A stretch of 64,000 bases of DNA, taken from the NCBI GenBank assembly GCA_014904845.1, contig MU119363.1, forward strand, positions 1-64,000. The letters run 5' to 3'. The DNA is from Acephala macrosclerotiorum (Eukaryota > Ascomycota > Leotiomycetes > Helotiales > Mollisiaceae). The notes below the pieces were generated by a model. The model had not been told where the DNA came from. It saw nothing but the letters and a program-made list of their open reading frames with translations, and did not search any database. Positions within the stretch are counted from its first letter, which is position 1. Each line of letters starts with the position of its first letter. Made by a program: the position numbers and the translations under genes. This document shows positions 1 through 11,449 of this stretch, piece by piece.

Positions 1-135
1 ATTTATTTATTTATATAATTAAATAAAATAAACGTAAAATTAAAAAGTAAATATAAAAATAATAAAAATTAAAATTAAAATTATTTAATTAATCGTTTAA
101 ACGATTATTTAATTAAATTAATATTAATAAATTTT
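1..135 (+). repeat. Left copy of direct repeat (possible LTR end)
   Basis: This matches 5,797-5,940 with a few small differences. The first 46 bases are identical, and the shared pattern continues through the 'attatttaattaatcg' stretch and the 'aaacgattattt' motif. Similarity stops near 130, after which the two copies diverge. The left copy is cut by the window start, so its true length is unknown. Confidence 0.6.
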
Positions 136-3100
136 TTTTTAAAATTTTTTTTTTTTTTAATTTGTAAATTAAAAATAATAAAAGTATAATTATAATTATT
201 AATATACTATTTTACTATCGAATAATAAAAAGAAATTTAATCGTAAAATAATTATTATTACGTATTGTAATATTTAATTGATTAAATTAAATTTGAAAAA
301 CAATTTCAAATTCGATATTTATAATCTTCGAATTAATCGAGAATTTTATTCTCGAAAATATTAAAAATATTAAAATAATAATTATACGTTTTTTTTTTAA
401 TATTTTTTTTTTAATAATTATTTTTTTCGTTATTTTTATTTTTATCGATTGATTTTTAAATTTTAAAACGTTTTATTTATTTTTATATTTTAATATTAAA
501 TTTAATTATAATATTAATTAAATTATTATTTTTAATAATTTATTAAATTTTTAAAAAAAAATTATATTCGTATAATTGTTTAATAATTATAATATCGATT
601 ATAAAACGCTTTTTTTTAATAATATCGAATTTAATTATATATTCGTAAAAAAAGAAAAAATCGCTACAAATAATTACAAAAATTTAATTCAATTTTAATC
701 GTTTTATAATAAAATTAAAAATAATAAAAATCGAAATTTTTATATCGATTTTTATTATTATTACGTATAATTCAAAAATTAAAACGATACAAATAATTTT
801 TTTATATTTTATCGAGTTTTAATAAAATAAATTATTTTATAAATCGAATTATTTATCGCTATAAATTTTATTATTAAAAATAATAATATATTCGATTTAC
901 GAATTGAAATTTTTATTTATAATAAAAAAATTATTTATAAAAATAAAAAGATTTATTAAATATAAATTTAAGCAAAAAAATTGAAATTTATAATCGAGAT
1001 TATTTATTTATTATTGTAATCGTTTATTTAATATTATAATTTGTTTTTTCTCGAGATTTTAATATTGAATTACTATTAATATATCGTATATAATTTTCGA
1101 TTAACAAATAAAATCAATATATATTTTTCGAGTATATTATTCAAAATATATTTATTTATAAAAATTTAATCTCGAATTAATTAAATTTAAATATTTATTT
1201 TATTTTTTCTACGAAAATACAATTTTATTTTAATCTCGTTTATTATTAATTTGTATTTATTAAACAATAAAAAAATATTTAATATAAAAAATTTCGTAAA
1301 TTTAATTAATAATTTAATTTTTTAAAATAAATATATTATTAATTTATATATCGATTATTTCGAATAAAATATAATTACTTTTTATAATAAACAAATAAAA
1401 ATTAAAAATTAAAAATTTCATTAAAAATTTATTTTTATAATAAATATTATATATTTTATATTAATATATTTTCGATTTTAAAATTTTATAAAAAAATTTA
1501 TTTATTTTAAAAACGATATTTAATAAAAATTTATTTATTATTTTTTTCAAAAATCTAATAAAAATAATACGTATTAATAAAATTATTAATTATACGTATA
1601 TTTAAATAATATTTTTTAAATAAAAACTAATTTTTTTAAATTTAAAAAATAAAATTAAAACGATAAAAATTCGTTAATTAATATATTAAATAATCGAAAA
1701 TTAAATTCATATTATTTTTTGATTTTTATTATTAAATATTTAAATTATTAAATGAAATTTTTTATATAAAATTATCGTTTTTATATTTTTGATTTCGTTT
1801 ATTAATTTTAAATCGAAAATTTATTAATTATTAATTTTTTTCGAATTATTAAAAATCAATTTAAAAAAAAATTTTATAATCAATTTATTATTTATTTTTT
1901 TACAAGAAATTGTAAATAAATTACTTGAAATAATAATAATTTTTTTTATACGAAAATTTATAAACAATTGTTTATTTTTAATTTTTTTTTTTAATTAAAT
2001 AAATTTCGAGAATTTTTATTACAATTTAAAATAAATATAAATTTTCTTTTAAAATATACGAAATTTTTTCGATCAAACGAAATAAATTAAATATATATTT
2101 TTTTATTTTTAAATTTTTTCTCGAGAAATTTAATTTTAAATTTAAATTTTTTAATAAATTTTCTTTTTATAAATAAATTTTTAATTATTTTTCAAATTAT
2201 TCGAAGTTTTAATAAAATAATTTTATAATAATATTATAAAAACTTTTTAATTTATTTAATAATTACAATTAATATATTTTTTTTATTTATTATTAAAAAC
2301 GTATATAATTTTTTTTATTTTTTGTTTTTTTTTTAAATAAATATATTTGAATTTAAAAATAAATCAATTAAATAATAATTTTATAAATTATTTTTTATTT
2401 GTAAAATATCGTTAATTTAACGAGTAATATAATATTTTTGAATTACAATTATTATATTTTTTATCGTTTTAATTTTAACGAAAATTAATATTATAAATAC
2501 GTTTTATTATAATATTTGAAAATAAACATCGAAAATAAAAAATATAAAAATAATATTATTTGATTTTATTATATGATTAATTATTTTAATCGTTATTTAA
2601 AATTGTTTTTTTTTATAAATCGAAGAATTTTTAAAGTAATATATTATATGTACGTTTTAATAAAACGTAATATTTTTTTTATTAAATTAATCGAATTATA
2701 AATTTCTATTAATATAATTTTTAAATCAATATTTATATTTTTAATATTATTATAAATTTTTTTAAAATTATAATTAACGAATATTAATAATTTAAAATAA
2801 ATATTAATTTAATATATTCGAAAAATATTTTATATTTTTTTTATTAATATATTAACGAAAAATTTTATAATTTAAAATATTATAATTTTATTTATAATTT
2901 AAAATATTGATTTTTATCGATTTATAATACGTTTAAATAAACGAAATAATTAAAATTATAATCGTCGCGTAATATAAATTTAAAACGATTAAAAAATTTA
3001 TTATTTATTTAATATTATTAATAAAATTTTATTATTTTTTTTAATTTTTTCAAAATTCGTAAAATATTTTTTATATTTTAATATTTATGTAAATTTAATA

Positions 3101-5796
3101 ATCGATAAATATTTAAAGCGTTTATATAATCGTTTGAATTTCGTTTTAATTAAATAATAAATAATAAAATCGATTTTTATTATAAAAAATTTATAATTAC
3201 TATAGATTAAATTTTCGAGTAAATTAAATAATATTTAAAAATATTTAAATATTTTAATAATAAATATATATCGTTTATTTTAAATAAATATATTATTGAG
3301 ATTATTGAATTTAATTCGTAATTTATTTATATTTTAAAAAAAAAATAAAAAAAAATACGTTTATTAGAATTACGTAAAACATAATATATTTAATTAATAT
3401 ATTAATATCGATAATTTTAAAAAAAAAAAAAAATTCGTCGATTTCGAATTTAATTATTATTATTTTTTATTTTAAATTCGTTTAATTTAATATTTCGAAT
3501 TTTTTAAAAAATTAAATATTAATTTTCGTCGATAATAAATTATTAAACGATACTAATATTAATTATAATATTTATAAAAACGTTTTATTAAATACGATTT
3601 TATATTAATAAATATAAAAAATAATTTTAATTATATTACAATATTCGATATTATATAATAAATTAATTAATAATCGAGTAATTCGATAATTTTAAATTTA
3701 TTAATTATATTATAAAATATTATAAAATAATTAATTATTCGCGTAATATTATTTTTAAATAGATTTTTTTTTTTTTAATAAATTTAACGATAAATTATTC
3801 GTATTTTTCGACGATATTAAAATTTAATTTTTCGAATTTAATTATAAATTGAATTATTTTATTTTTATTAAACAATTTCGATTTTTTAAAATCGTTATAT
3901 ATATTTTTTTTTTTTTAATATATAGTAAGTATTTTAATAGTTCGAGTTTTTATAAACGAAATATTTTTTTTCGTTTTAATATATAATTAATTTTTTATAA
4001 TTAATTCGATCGTTATATTAAATATTATTATCGAAGTATTTATAGTTTATTAAATACGATTTAATCGTATTTTAATAAAAATAAAAAATTTTCGATTATA
4101 AAAATTTTAAAAGTTGTTTTTATTTTTATTTAAAATAAAATCGCATTATAAACGTTTTTATATATAATTTAAAAACTTGATAAAAATCGAAGAAACGTTT
4201 AATAATATTTTAATATATTTCAATAAACGTAATAAAATTTATTTCGTATAATAATTTTTATTCGTATATTCAAACGTAAATCAAATTATTTGTAAATTAG
4301 TTTTTAATATAATATTTCGAAGTATTTAATAATCGTTTTATTTAAATTTTATATTCGAATTATAATAAATATAATAATATTTTATTAATTAAATATTCGA
4401 TTTTAACGTTTTTTGATTTTAAAATTCAATTTTATAATTTTAATTATTTTATCGAAAAAAAAAAAATCTTTTTAATAAACTTCTAATAATAAAATTTATT
4501 AGTCTCGTTAATAAATATAATCGAGAACGCGTTATAATAATTTTCGAGTTTAATATTTATTTTCGAATATAAATTTTTAAATACTCGTATAAATATATTT
4601 AATAAATTTTTTTTTTATAATATTTAAATTTATTATTATAAATTTTTATAAAAATAATTAATTTTTTATTGAAATTAAATATTTTTTAATTTTTACAATT
4701 GAAATTATATATTAATTAATTGAAATTTTTTGACAATTTTTTAATTTTTAATAATAATAAAAATAATAAATTTTATTTCGAGTTTTTATTTTTTAATAAT
4801 AAATTTAATAATAATATTTTATTATATTTTTAAAATTGTTTTTAAAATATTATACGTTTAAATAATATCGTTTATTTTATAAAAAGTTTTATAATAAATT
4901 TTAATAATTTAAAAAAAAAAATTAAAAATATTAATATTATTTTTTTAATAAAAATAATAAAAATAATAAAATATACTAATTTTCGAGTTTATTTTATTTT
5001 TAAATTAATTGTATTTTTTTATAAATTGAAATTTTTTATTAAATTTTTTTTTATAATTTTTTTTTTATTTATTATATTTATTAATATTTTTAAAATTTTA
5101 TATAATTTTTTTTTTTATTTTCGTTTATTTTTTTTTTAAATATTTTATTTATTTTTTTTGAAAATATTTTTTCGTATTCTATTTATAATTTATAGTTTTA
5201 ATCGTTTTTAATTTTGAAATTTTATATTTATTTTAATATATATTATATCGAATCGAGAAATAAAAAAATAATAAAAAAAAATTTTTTTTAATTAAAATCG
5301 TATTTTAAAAAAATATTATTATATTTTCGAAAAACGTTTTATCGAATTGTATTATATTCAATAAATATAATAATTCGACGAGTTTTTATATTGAACTCGT
5401 AAAAATTATTTTAAAATTGTTTAATAAATTATAATAAAATACTCGTTATTAATACGCGATAAAACGTAAAATAAAAAATTAATTAATTTTAAATCGAGAA
5501 AAATAAAACAAATATAAAATCGCAATATTTTTTAAAGATTTAATAATTTTTTTTAATATAAATAAAAACTACTTTTTTTTACGTTTAATTGAATTAATAA
5601 ATTGCGTATAATTTGAATTTTTTTATTTGATCGATTTTATTTAATTATTATTTTTTCGTAAGTAATTTTATTATTTTATAATCGAACGAATTCTATTATT
5701 AATTAATATTAATACGTTTAAAAACAAATTACAAAATATTAAAATTTTAATTTAATATTAATAATTTAATTTTATTTGCTTTTTTTTAAAAAAAGT

Positions 5797-5940
5797 ATTT
5801 ATTTATTTATATAATTAAATAAAATAAACGTAAAATTAAAAAATAAATATTAAAATAATAATTATTAAAAATAATAAAAATTAAAATTAAAATTATTCAA
5901 TTAATTATTTAAACGATTATTTGATTAAATCAATAAAACG
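5797..5940 (+). repeat. Right copy of direct repeat (possible LTR end)
   Basis: Second copy of the repeat at the window start, same orientation, about 5.8 kb away. That spacing fits the internal length of a Gypsy or Copia element. The copies differ by substitutions and short insertions, including T/C changes typical of RIP acting separately on each copy. LTR terminal dinucleotides, a primer binding site and a polypurine tract cannot be recognised in DNA this degraded. Confidence 0.55.
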
Positions 5941-7746
5941 TTTTATAAATATTTAAAATTAATATAATTCGCTTAAAAAAAATTTTTAAAATTTTTAAAA
6001 TTAATAAAAATTTTAAATTTTTTTTTTACGATTTACGATTTTTTAAATTTATATTATAATATTATTAATCGTATTTTTTTAATATAAATTTTATTAAATA
6101 ATAAATTTTTTTTAATAAACGTAAATTATTATTTATAATATTTTATAATTTTTATTTAAATTATATAATAATTATTAATTTAAATAAATTATAATTAAAA
6201 ATTTAAATAATTAAAATATATTTTTAATTTTTTATTTAAATAAAATAAATTTCAAATATTTATAAATAAATAATTTTAATTATAAAAATCGTAAATTTTT
6301 AATATTTTTAAAATTCGAATATATAATTATTTATTCGATTTAAAAATTAATATTAATTTTTTTATATATACGTAATATTAATACTTTTTATAATAAACGA
6401 TTTTATTTAAATTTAATCGAAATATTCAAATATAGTAATTTATTTAATTTATTTAAAAATTCGACGATTTCGTGATTTCGAATTAATATATAATCGATTT
6501 AATAAAAAATATTAAAATTTCGATTTATATACGATTATATTACGTTTACAATTATATTATATCAATTAATTCAAATTATATAAAACTTATAAATAAATTA
6601 AAACTTAATTAAATATCGTTAAATTTTAAATAATTTTATTAATTCGTTATTACGCAAATTAATAAAATATAATCGTATTTAATAAAAATAATAATCGTAA
6701 GATTTTAAATACGTTTCGACTTTAAATATTAAAATATTTATTTAAGTATTAAATATTTCTATAATTGTACAATTTTTCAAAAAAATTTTAAAAATTTTTT
6801 TTTTAAAATTATATATTAAATAAAATAATTTATATTAATTAAATCGATCGTAGTAATTTAATATAAAAAACAAAAATTTTAAAAAATATTTCTCTAGTAA
6901 TAAAACTTTATAGCAATTGAATTTCTATTTTAAATATTAAAGAATTTATTAATTTATTAATTTTTATCGCTCGATAAAATTTAAAATTTTATTTTAATAA
7001 TTATTTCAATTTTAAATTCTTATAAAATACTCAAATTAAAAATTATTAATTTGAAACTTGAAATAAAAATAAATTACTAAAATCGAAAATTTTATAATTC
7101 TTCGTAAAAACGTTTTTACGAGATTTGCGAAATAAAATATATATCGAATATCGAAAGAAAAAACTCGTTTATTATTAGTTCGTTTAATAAATCGTCGAAC
7201 GAATTTTTTTTTTTTTCGAAACAAAAAAAATATTTTAATTTTAATTGTTTAATATTATTAAATTTTTTTAAATTAATTAAAAATCGAAAAATCAATTTAT
7301 TTATATATAATAAATTAAAAAAAATTAATTTAAATAATTTAATTATTAATATTTTATTTTTAAACTCGAAAATCGAAATAAATTTTTAATTATTAATAAA
7401 TAGCGTAAAAATAATCACGAAATACAAAAGTTTTTTACGAGTAAAAATTTTTTTTTTTTTATATTATATTAAATAATAATAATAATTAAAAATTAAAAAA
7501 ATTATAATAATAAATATAATAATTTTTTATATTATTATTATATTTATTAATAATAAAATTTAATTAAAGTTTTTTTTCGCGTAAAAATTTTAATTTTAAA
7601 CTTTAAAATTATTATTTTTAATTTAATTTTAATTTTATAAATAATACGAAAATTATTAAAAATTCATAGAAAACATTTATAAAATTTTAAAATTTTATTA
7701 TTAACAAATGTTAAATTGTCGTTCTCCTGGGAAATACACGTAGAAC

Positions 7747-7867
7747 TACGAAAAACTGGTTAAAAAGTATTGAGCCATGGTCCGAGCTTTCCTCTCCCAA
7801 ATAGGTATTTGAGTTTTGGTAGAGAAAATCACGTGCATGACTCAATACTTTTTAACCGGCCTTCGTA
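7747..7867. repeat. 121-bp imperfect palindrome (foldback/MITE-like)
   Basis: The arms 7,758-7,774 (ggttaaaaagtattgag) and 7,841-7,857 (ctcaatactttttaacc) are perfect reverse complements. Pairing resumes outward (tacgaa at 7,747-7,752 with ttcgta at 7,862-7,867). It also resumes inward: catg pairs with catg, and a CT-rich arm near 7,789-7,802 pairs with a GA-rich arm near 7,814-7,828. The whole segment can therefore fold into one long hairpin with a small loop around 7,803-7,813. It lies about 60 bp inside the gene-type DNA, next to the AT block. No coding capacity is seen. It could be a MITE, a solo terminal structure or a foldback element. Target site duplications were not resolved. Confidence 0.7.
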
Positions 7868-9466
7868 CTGACCAAGAATTGCTCATCGAATCATTCGTCT
7901 AAGCGAAGAAGCCCATCAAAACATAGAAACCCACACAAGCCAAAGAGCGCCAAACACCGAGGCTAAGAAAGCTCGCCAGGTCCTCTCAACCATCCAGGCT
8001 CCTTCATATCTCGCCAACCGTATGTCACGAAGCGTTGAGGCGAACTTCCTCGAAGGCGAATCAATTCTAGCTAAGTTGGACATATCCCTTACCTGCCTAT
8101 AGAGTTTATAACAACTGCATGAGGGACTGATAATCAAACATAATTGTCTAAAATGACATACTATTTTTTGCTAGCCAATAAACACTGAATCCAATGAACA
8201 TCACCCTAGCACAGAAAGAATAGAGATACCTAAAGCTATTCAATGCAATAGTCCTGCGAGCTCTGTCTCACCCTACTCATTGAGACGACAACAAGCAAAC
8301 TTAACAACAGCACAGCTCTCGACAGCGATCTTTTCAACAGGAAAGTCACCAACATCGCGGTGCTGCAATGCTTTGATATAAAGGAGTCAATCTCACTCCG
8401 CTGGCTGTAGCAGCACCTACAATCAGCGTCCGAGACGAACATCGAAACATACTTATGCCCTTGCCGCTGAACCAAGCCCTAACAAAGTTCGCTTGCAAAT
8501 CTCTGTCGTTCTTCGTCGTACTTAGTCTGTGGGAGAAGAGACCTTTATGCAGCGTCTAGGTAAGTTCGCATTCCACCCCTGGTTAGAGCAGGCCATTCAA
8601 ACCGTCAGGACACGGATTGGCGTGACTCATAACTTTTCGTGTTCCCCTAAAACAGCATAATTAAAGTTGAACTAGAAAATCCCATTCTCTCGAAAGACGC
8701 AAAATGGAAGCATTTTTCAAAGCGACAACACGTAATCCGAAATACGAAGATAAAACTACTCCTTTGCTTGTAGCTCTCGCCCTATTACGATCCGACCAAC
8801 TTAGACCAAGGTCAAGAACGCATCATTTGTGTAGTATAAAGACGATACGAGGGCGATAGTGTCGCGGCAAGTAGTTAGACACGCAGAAGCACTGTTTTTA
8901 ATCTTACTCACTCTGTGGATAGGCAATGCCATCAACGTTGAGTCCTTGACCTTTACAACGGAGATGATGATGAAATGACATAGGTTAATTGCAAATTGAA
9001 TTATGACCAAAAAAATAGTACATAAAGTTGGGATGTATCAAAGTATAAGATGGAAACCTCAAATGAAAGATCGAAAGAGGCCAAGCGATGAGAATAGTTG
9101 AAGTGGTGATGGCGATCATTATGGGCTGAATGACGGAAGCAAGATAAATCTGCATTTGAGGACTAATATGTATAAGATGACTCTCTAGTGGTTGGGTTTC
9201 ACCGTATGGTGTGACTGGCGTTGCAAGGAGAGATTTCCGACCAATGTAACAAGCAATTGACTTTATCTAGTCCGAAAAGTTGAACAGGCATAGTGTATAT
9301 AGAGATAGGATACTCGCTAGCCTGCAAACTCAATTTCTTGCAATGGAAGTCCATAGATGGGTGCGAGAAGTGGATGTCGAAGCTGACGAATACACCCAAA
9401 GTTAGAAGACTTACCTGAATACTCGCAGCCTCGAGTCTCTGCCATCTCTCTTTTACACCCCAGACT
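7868..9466. other. No confident gene
   Basis: Base composition is normal, but only short frames occur. Two minus-strand frames of 73 and 79 codons (7,916-8,137 and 8,236-8,475) have some protein-like composition, and the second has a hydrophobic run. I recognise no domain and could not join them into a sound spliced model. They may be remnants of a gene disrupted by insertions at the repeat boundary. Confidence 0.4.
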
Positions 9467-10407
9467 TCAGCACTCCTTTTGCATCCACATCACCTTCCCC
9501 TGCTTCCCAGAGTCGACGTTCAGAATCTGGCCGGTTATGCTACCACTCCAATTCTCGCTAGCGAGAAAGAGGATGCTTTTTGCCACGCTTTCTAGAGGTA
9601 CAGGGCGTTTTAGTGCAACACTGTATACTATTAGCAGAACAACATCACTTCTCACCAACAAGCTTACGCAGCCTGAGTATCGAGGTAAAGCTGGTCTAGG
9701 TTCTCTGCGTATTCCTTCTTGAGTTGTGGGGTATAGTCTGGGCCCGGCGTGACTGCGCTCACTCTTACTCCCGGCCATGTTCGAGCTACGTCTTCCATGA
9801 GGCTTCGGAGTAGACCACCTTGGACGGCACTCTTGCCGCTGGCATAATCTGCGTTTCTCCTCTATCCAAGGTGTCCACTTTCACTTCCAACAATGATCAG
9901 ACTCATGTTCTTGAGTTCTCCGTCCTTGTCGATCTTTGCGTGTTCCCTCAGCTGTCTCAATGTCCGCGCTGTCAAGAATGTCCCTTCAACATTTATCTAA
10001 TGGGTTTTCCGCCATTGCTCGACCTCCGTATCTGCCAGACTCTCATGGTGGGGTAGAACGGAATGATCGAGGGAAGCGAGTGCTATGCAGCATGTTATAG
10101 GTCCGAATTTCTCGGATGCGAGGGAGAAGGCTTTCGCCAGAGCATTTTCGGACGAGATGTCGCAGGCGAGGGAGCTGAATTTGGAGGCATTGATTAAAAA
10201 TGGGGGCAGGACGGAGGACCAAGCTGTAACATTTGCGCCTGCAGAGAGAAGAGCGTTGACGGTGGCCAAACCTATGAAACCCGAACCACCAGTCGAGGTT
10301 GAGAGAGGTCTATTGTTGTTCTGGGGCCAATTGAGGTTACCTGTGGTCCTGATTCGAAAGAGGTGAGCCTTCGCATGGAGTAGAGGGGGCTGGCTAGTCG
10401 AAAGCAC
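9467..10407 (-). pseudogene. Short-chain dehydrogenase/reductase (SDR) pseudogene
   Basis: The minus strand encodes an SDR-type Rossmann protein. A GGSGFIG-type nucleotide-binding loop lies near 10,290, a VGSESG serine segment follows, then the catalytic YASGK (Y-x3-K). The C-terminal part SENWSGSITGQILNVDSGK lies near 9,510-9,570. A normal 47-nt intron (9,621-9,667, gtaagc...cag with a ctaat branch site) separates the last two coding parts. Two in-frame TAG codons interrupt the reading frame, at 9,997-9,999 (before INVEGTF) and 9,862-9,864 (before the catalytic motif). The N-terminus is also degenerate upstream of the glycine loop. The second stop is most simply CAG to TAG, a CpA transition. 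The product would have been a cytosolic NAD(P)-dependent oxidoreductase. Substrate unknown. Confidence 0.8.
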
Positions 10408-11449
10408 TCTGCTGAGCCAATCGACGCTCCTTCGTGCTTCTGGTTGGAAAGGTAGTAGTCGACCGCCTCGATACCTCCGTCCAGCTCTGCTCGAAGCGGC
10501 CTTGCTGCAGCCATCATTTCCTTTTCCACTACTCGGCCAACGCCTCGTAGATACGTATTGGTAGTTCCTTGGGGTCTGATATGGTCGATGCCTATTGATC
10601 CTGTCTGTCTCGGAGAGAGGCGCTTGCTCGCTTCGCCTTGTCTATTTAGTGTTCGCCGACGTGGCCCTGCTTTTCTCAAATGCCACAGGACGCCTTCTCT
10701 AACGCCCAAACCTCGTGGACACAATCAACGCTCTCCATTTGTACTCCCCGTTTCTGTACACCCGACACCGCTTCCAAACCACTAGTGCAGCATCTGAAGA
10801 TACTTTCCCTTCAGCTCACCACATTTCATTTTGCGGTAGACGTCCAGAGGATCCAGAGGAGGCACCGGGATCGCCTTGACTTAATCATAGTCTCTATTGT
10901 TCGTTATTCGCTGTGCCTTTCGCCAACATTGGCCTGCAGTACGCACTCCTGGCCGCTAAACAGATCGGGACCATCAAGTGACAACGGTGCCGGACACGTC
11001 CGTATGGCTACGACGTCTGTGGGTAAGCGGGCTTTAATTGCGGTGTCTGGTGCATTTGCTGCGTTTGTGATTCGCGGCGGTGACCTTGGATCTTGGAATG
11101 CACGAAGCTCATATGCTCCATCGTGCACTTGCGACATCTCAGCCTCATCCGAATGCAGAATCCAGCCAGCCCGCCGAGCCCAAACCGGGCTTAAATTTCA
11201 AAAGTTTCCAAGGGCTGCCCGTTGACGCCTGAGCCTGAAGTCCTCGCTCCGAATCGCTCGTCGAGTACATATGCTATGGGTTGTTCCTTCCCCAATCGTG
11301 TTCTGTCCCTTCCTCCATCCACAGTTTTGTGTCTCAGATAAATTTGCCCCTCTTGAATTTAACCTCTTCTCACTCCCTCTCTGCTTCATCCTGTCTTGCT
11401 TCATCCACTCTCGGTTGTCACGAAGCGAAGCAGCAAGCAGGGCGCCACA
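10408..11449. other. Upstream region of the ABC transporter gene, no confident gene
   Basis: Several overlapping frames exist on both strands: 10,680-11,225 plus (181 codons) and 10,272-10,724 minus (150 codons). They overlap one another, have mixed composition and show no domain I recognise. The last 200 bases before 11,450 are CT-rich, as in fungal promoters and leaders. Confidence 0.35.

Larger units (their letters stand above)
1..7690. mobile_element. AT-saturated, RIP-like repeat block (retroelement relic)
   Basis: The block is almost pure A/T, with homopolymer and TA-rich runs and no credible reading frame. The few remaining cytosines are overwhelmingly followed by G (contexts such as acgt, tcga, acgat), while CpA, CpT and CpC are nearly absent on both strands. 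This fits repeat-induced point mutation that has run to saturation on CpA and spread to CpT and CpC, with CpG spared. A direct repeat within the block suggests an LTR retroelement underneath. Base composition changes sharply near 7,690-7,710 to ordinary gene-region DNA. No protein domain can be read, and stops occur in every frame. The block is probably heterochromatic. That it is a retroelement is inferred from the repeat spacing alone. Confidence 0.85.

Noticed and set aside
1..7690. CRISPR-like or satellite array in the AT block
   Set aside because: Repetition is low-complexity AT sequence without regular spacer units; only one direct-repeat pair is convincing.
10272..10724. 150-codon minus-strand frame upstream of the SDR pseudogene
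   Set aside because: Partly out of frame over the SDR N-terminus. The middle reads protein-like, but I recognise no family and found no ATG/splice arrangement supporting it.
10680..11225. 181-codon plus-strand frame upstream of the ABC transporter
   Set aside because: It overlaps other long frames on the opposite strand, has mixed composition and shows no domain; likely promoter region.
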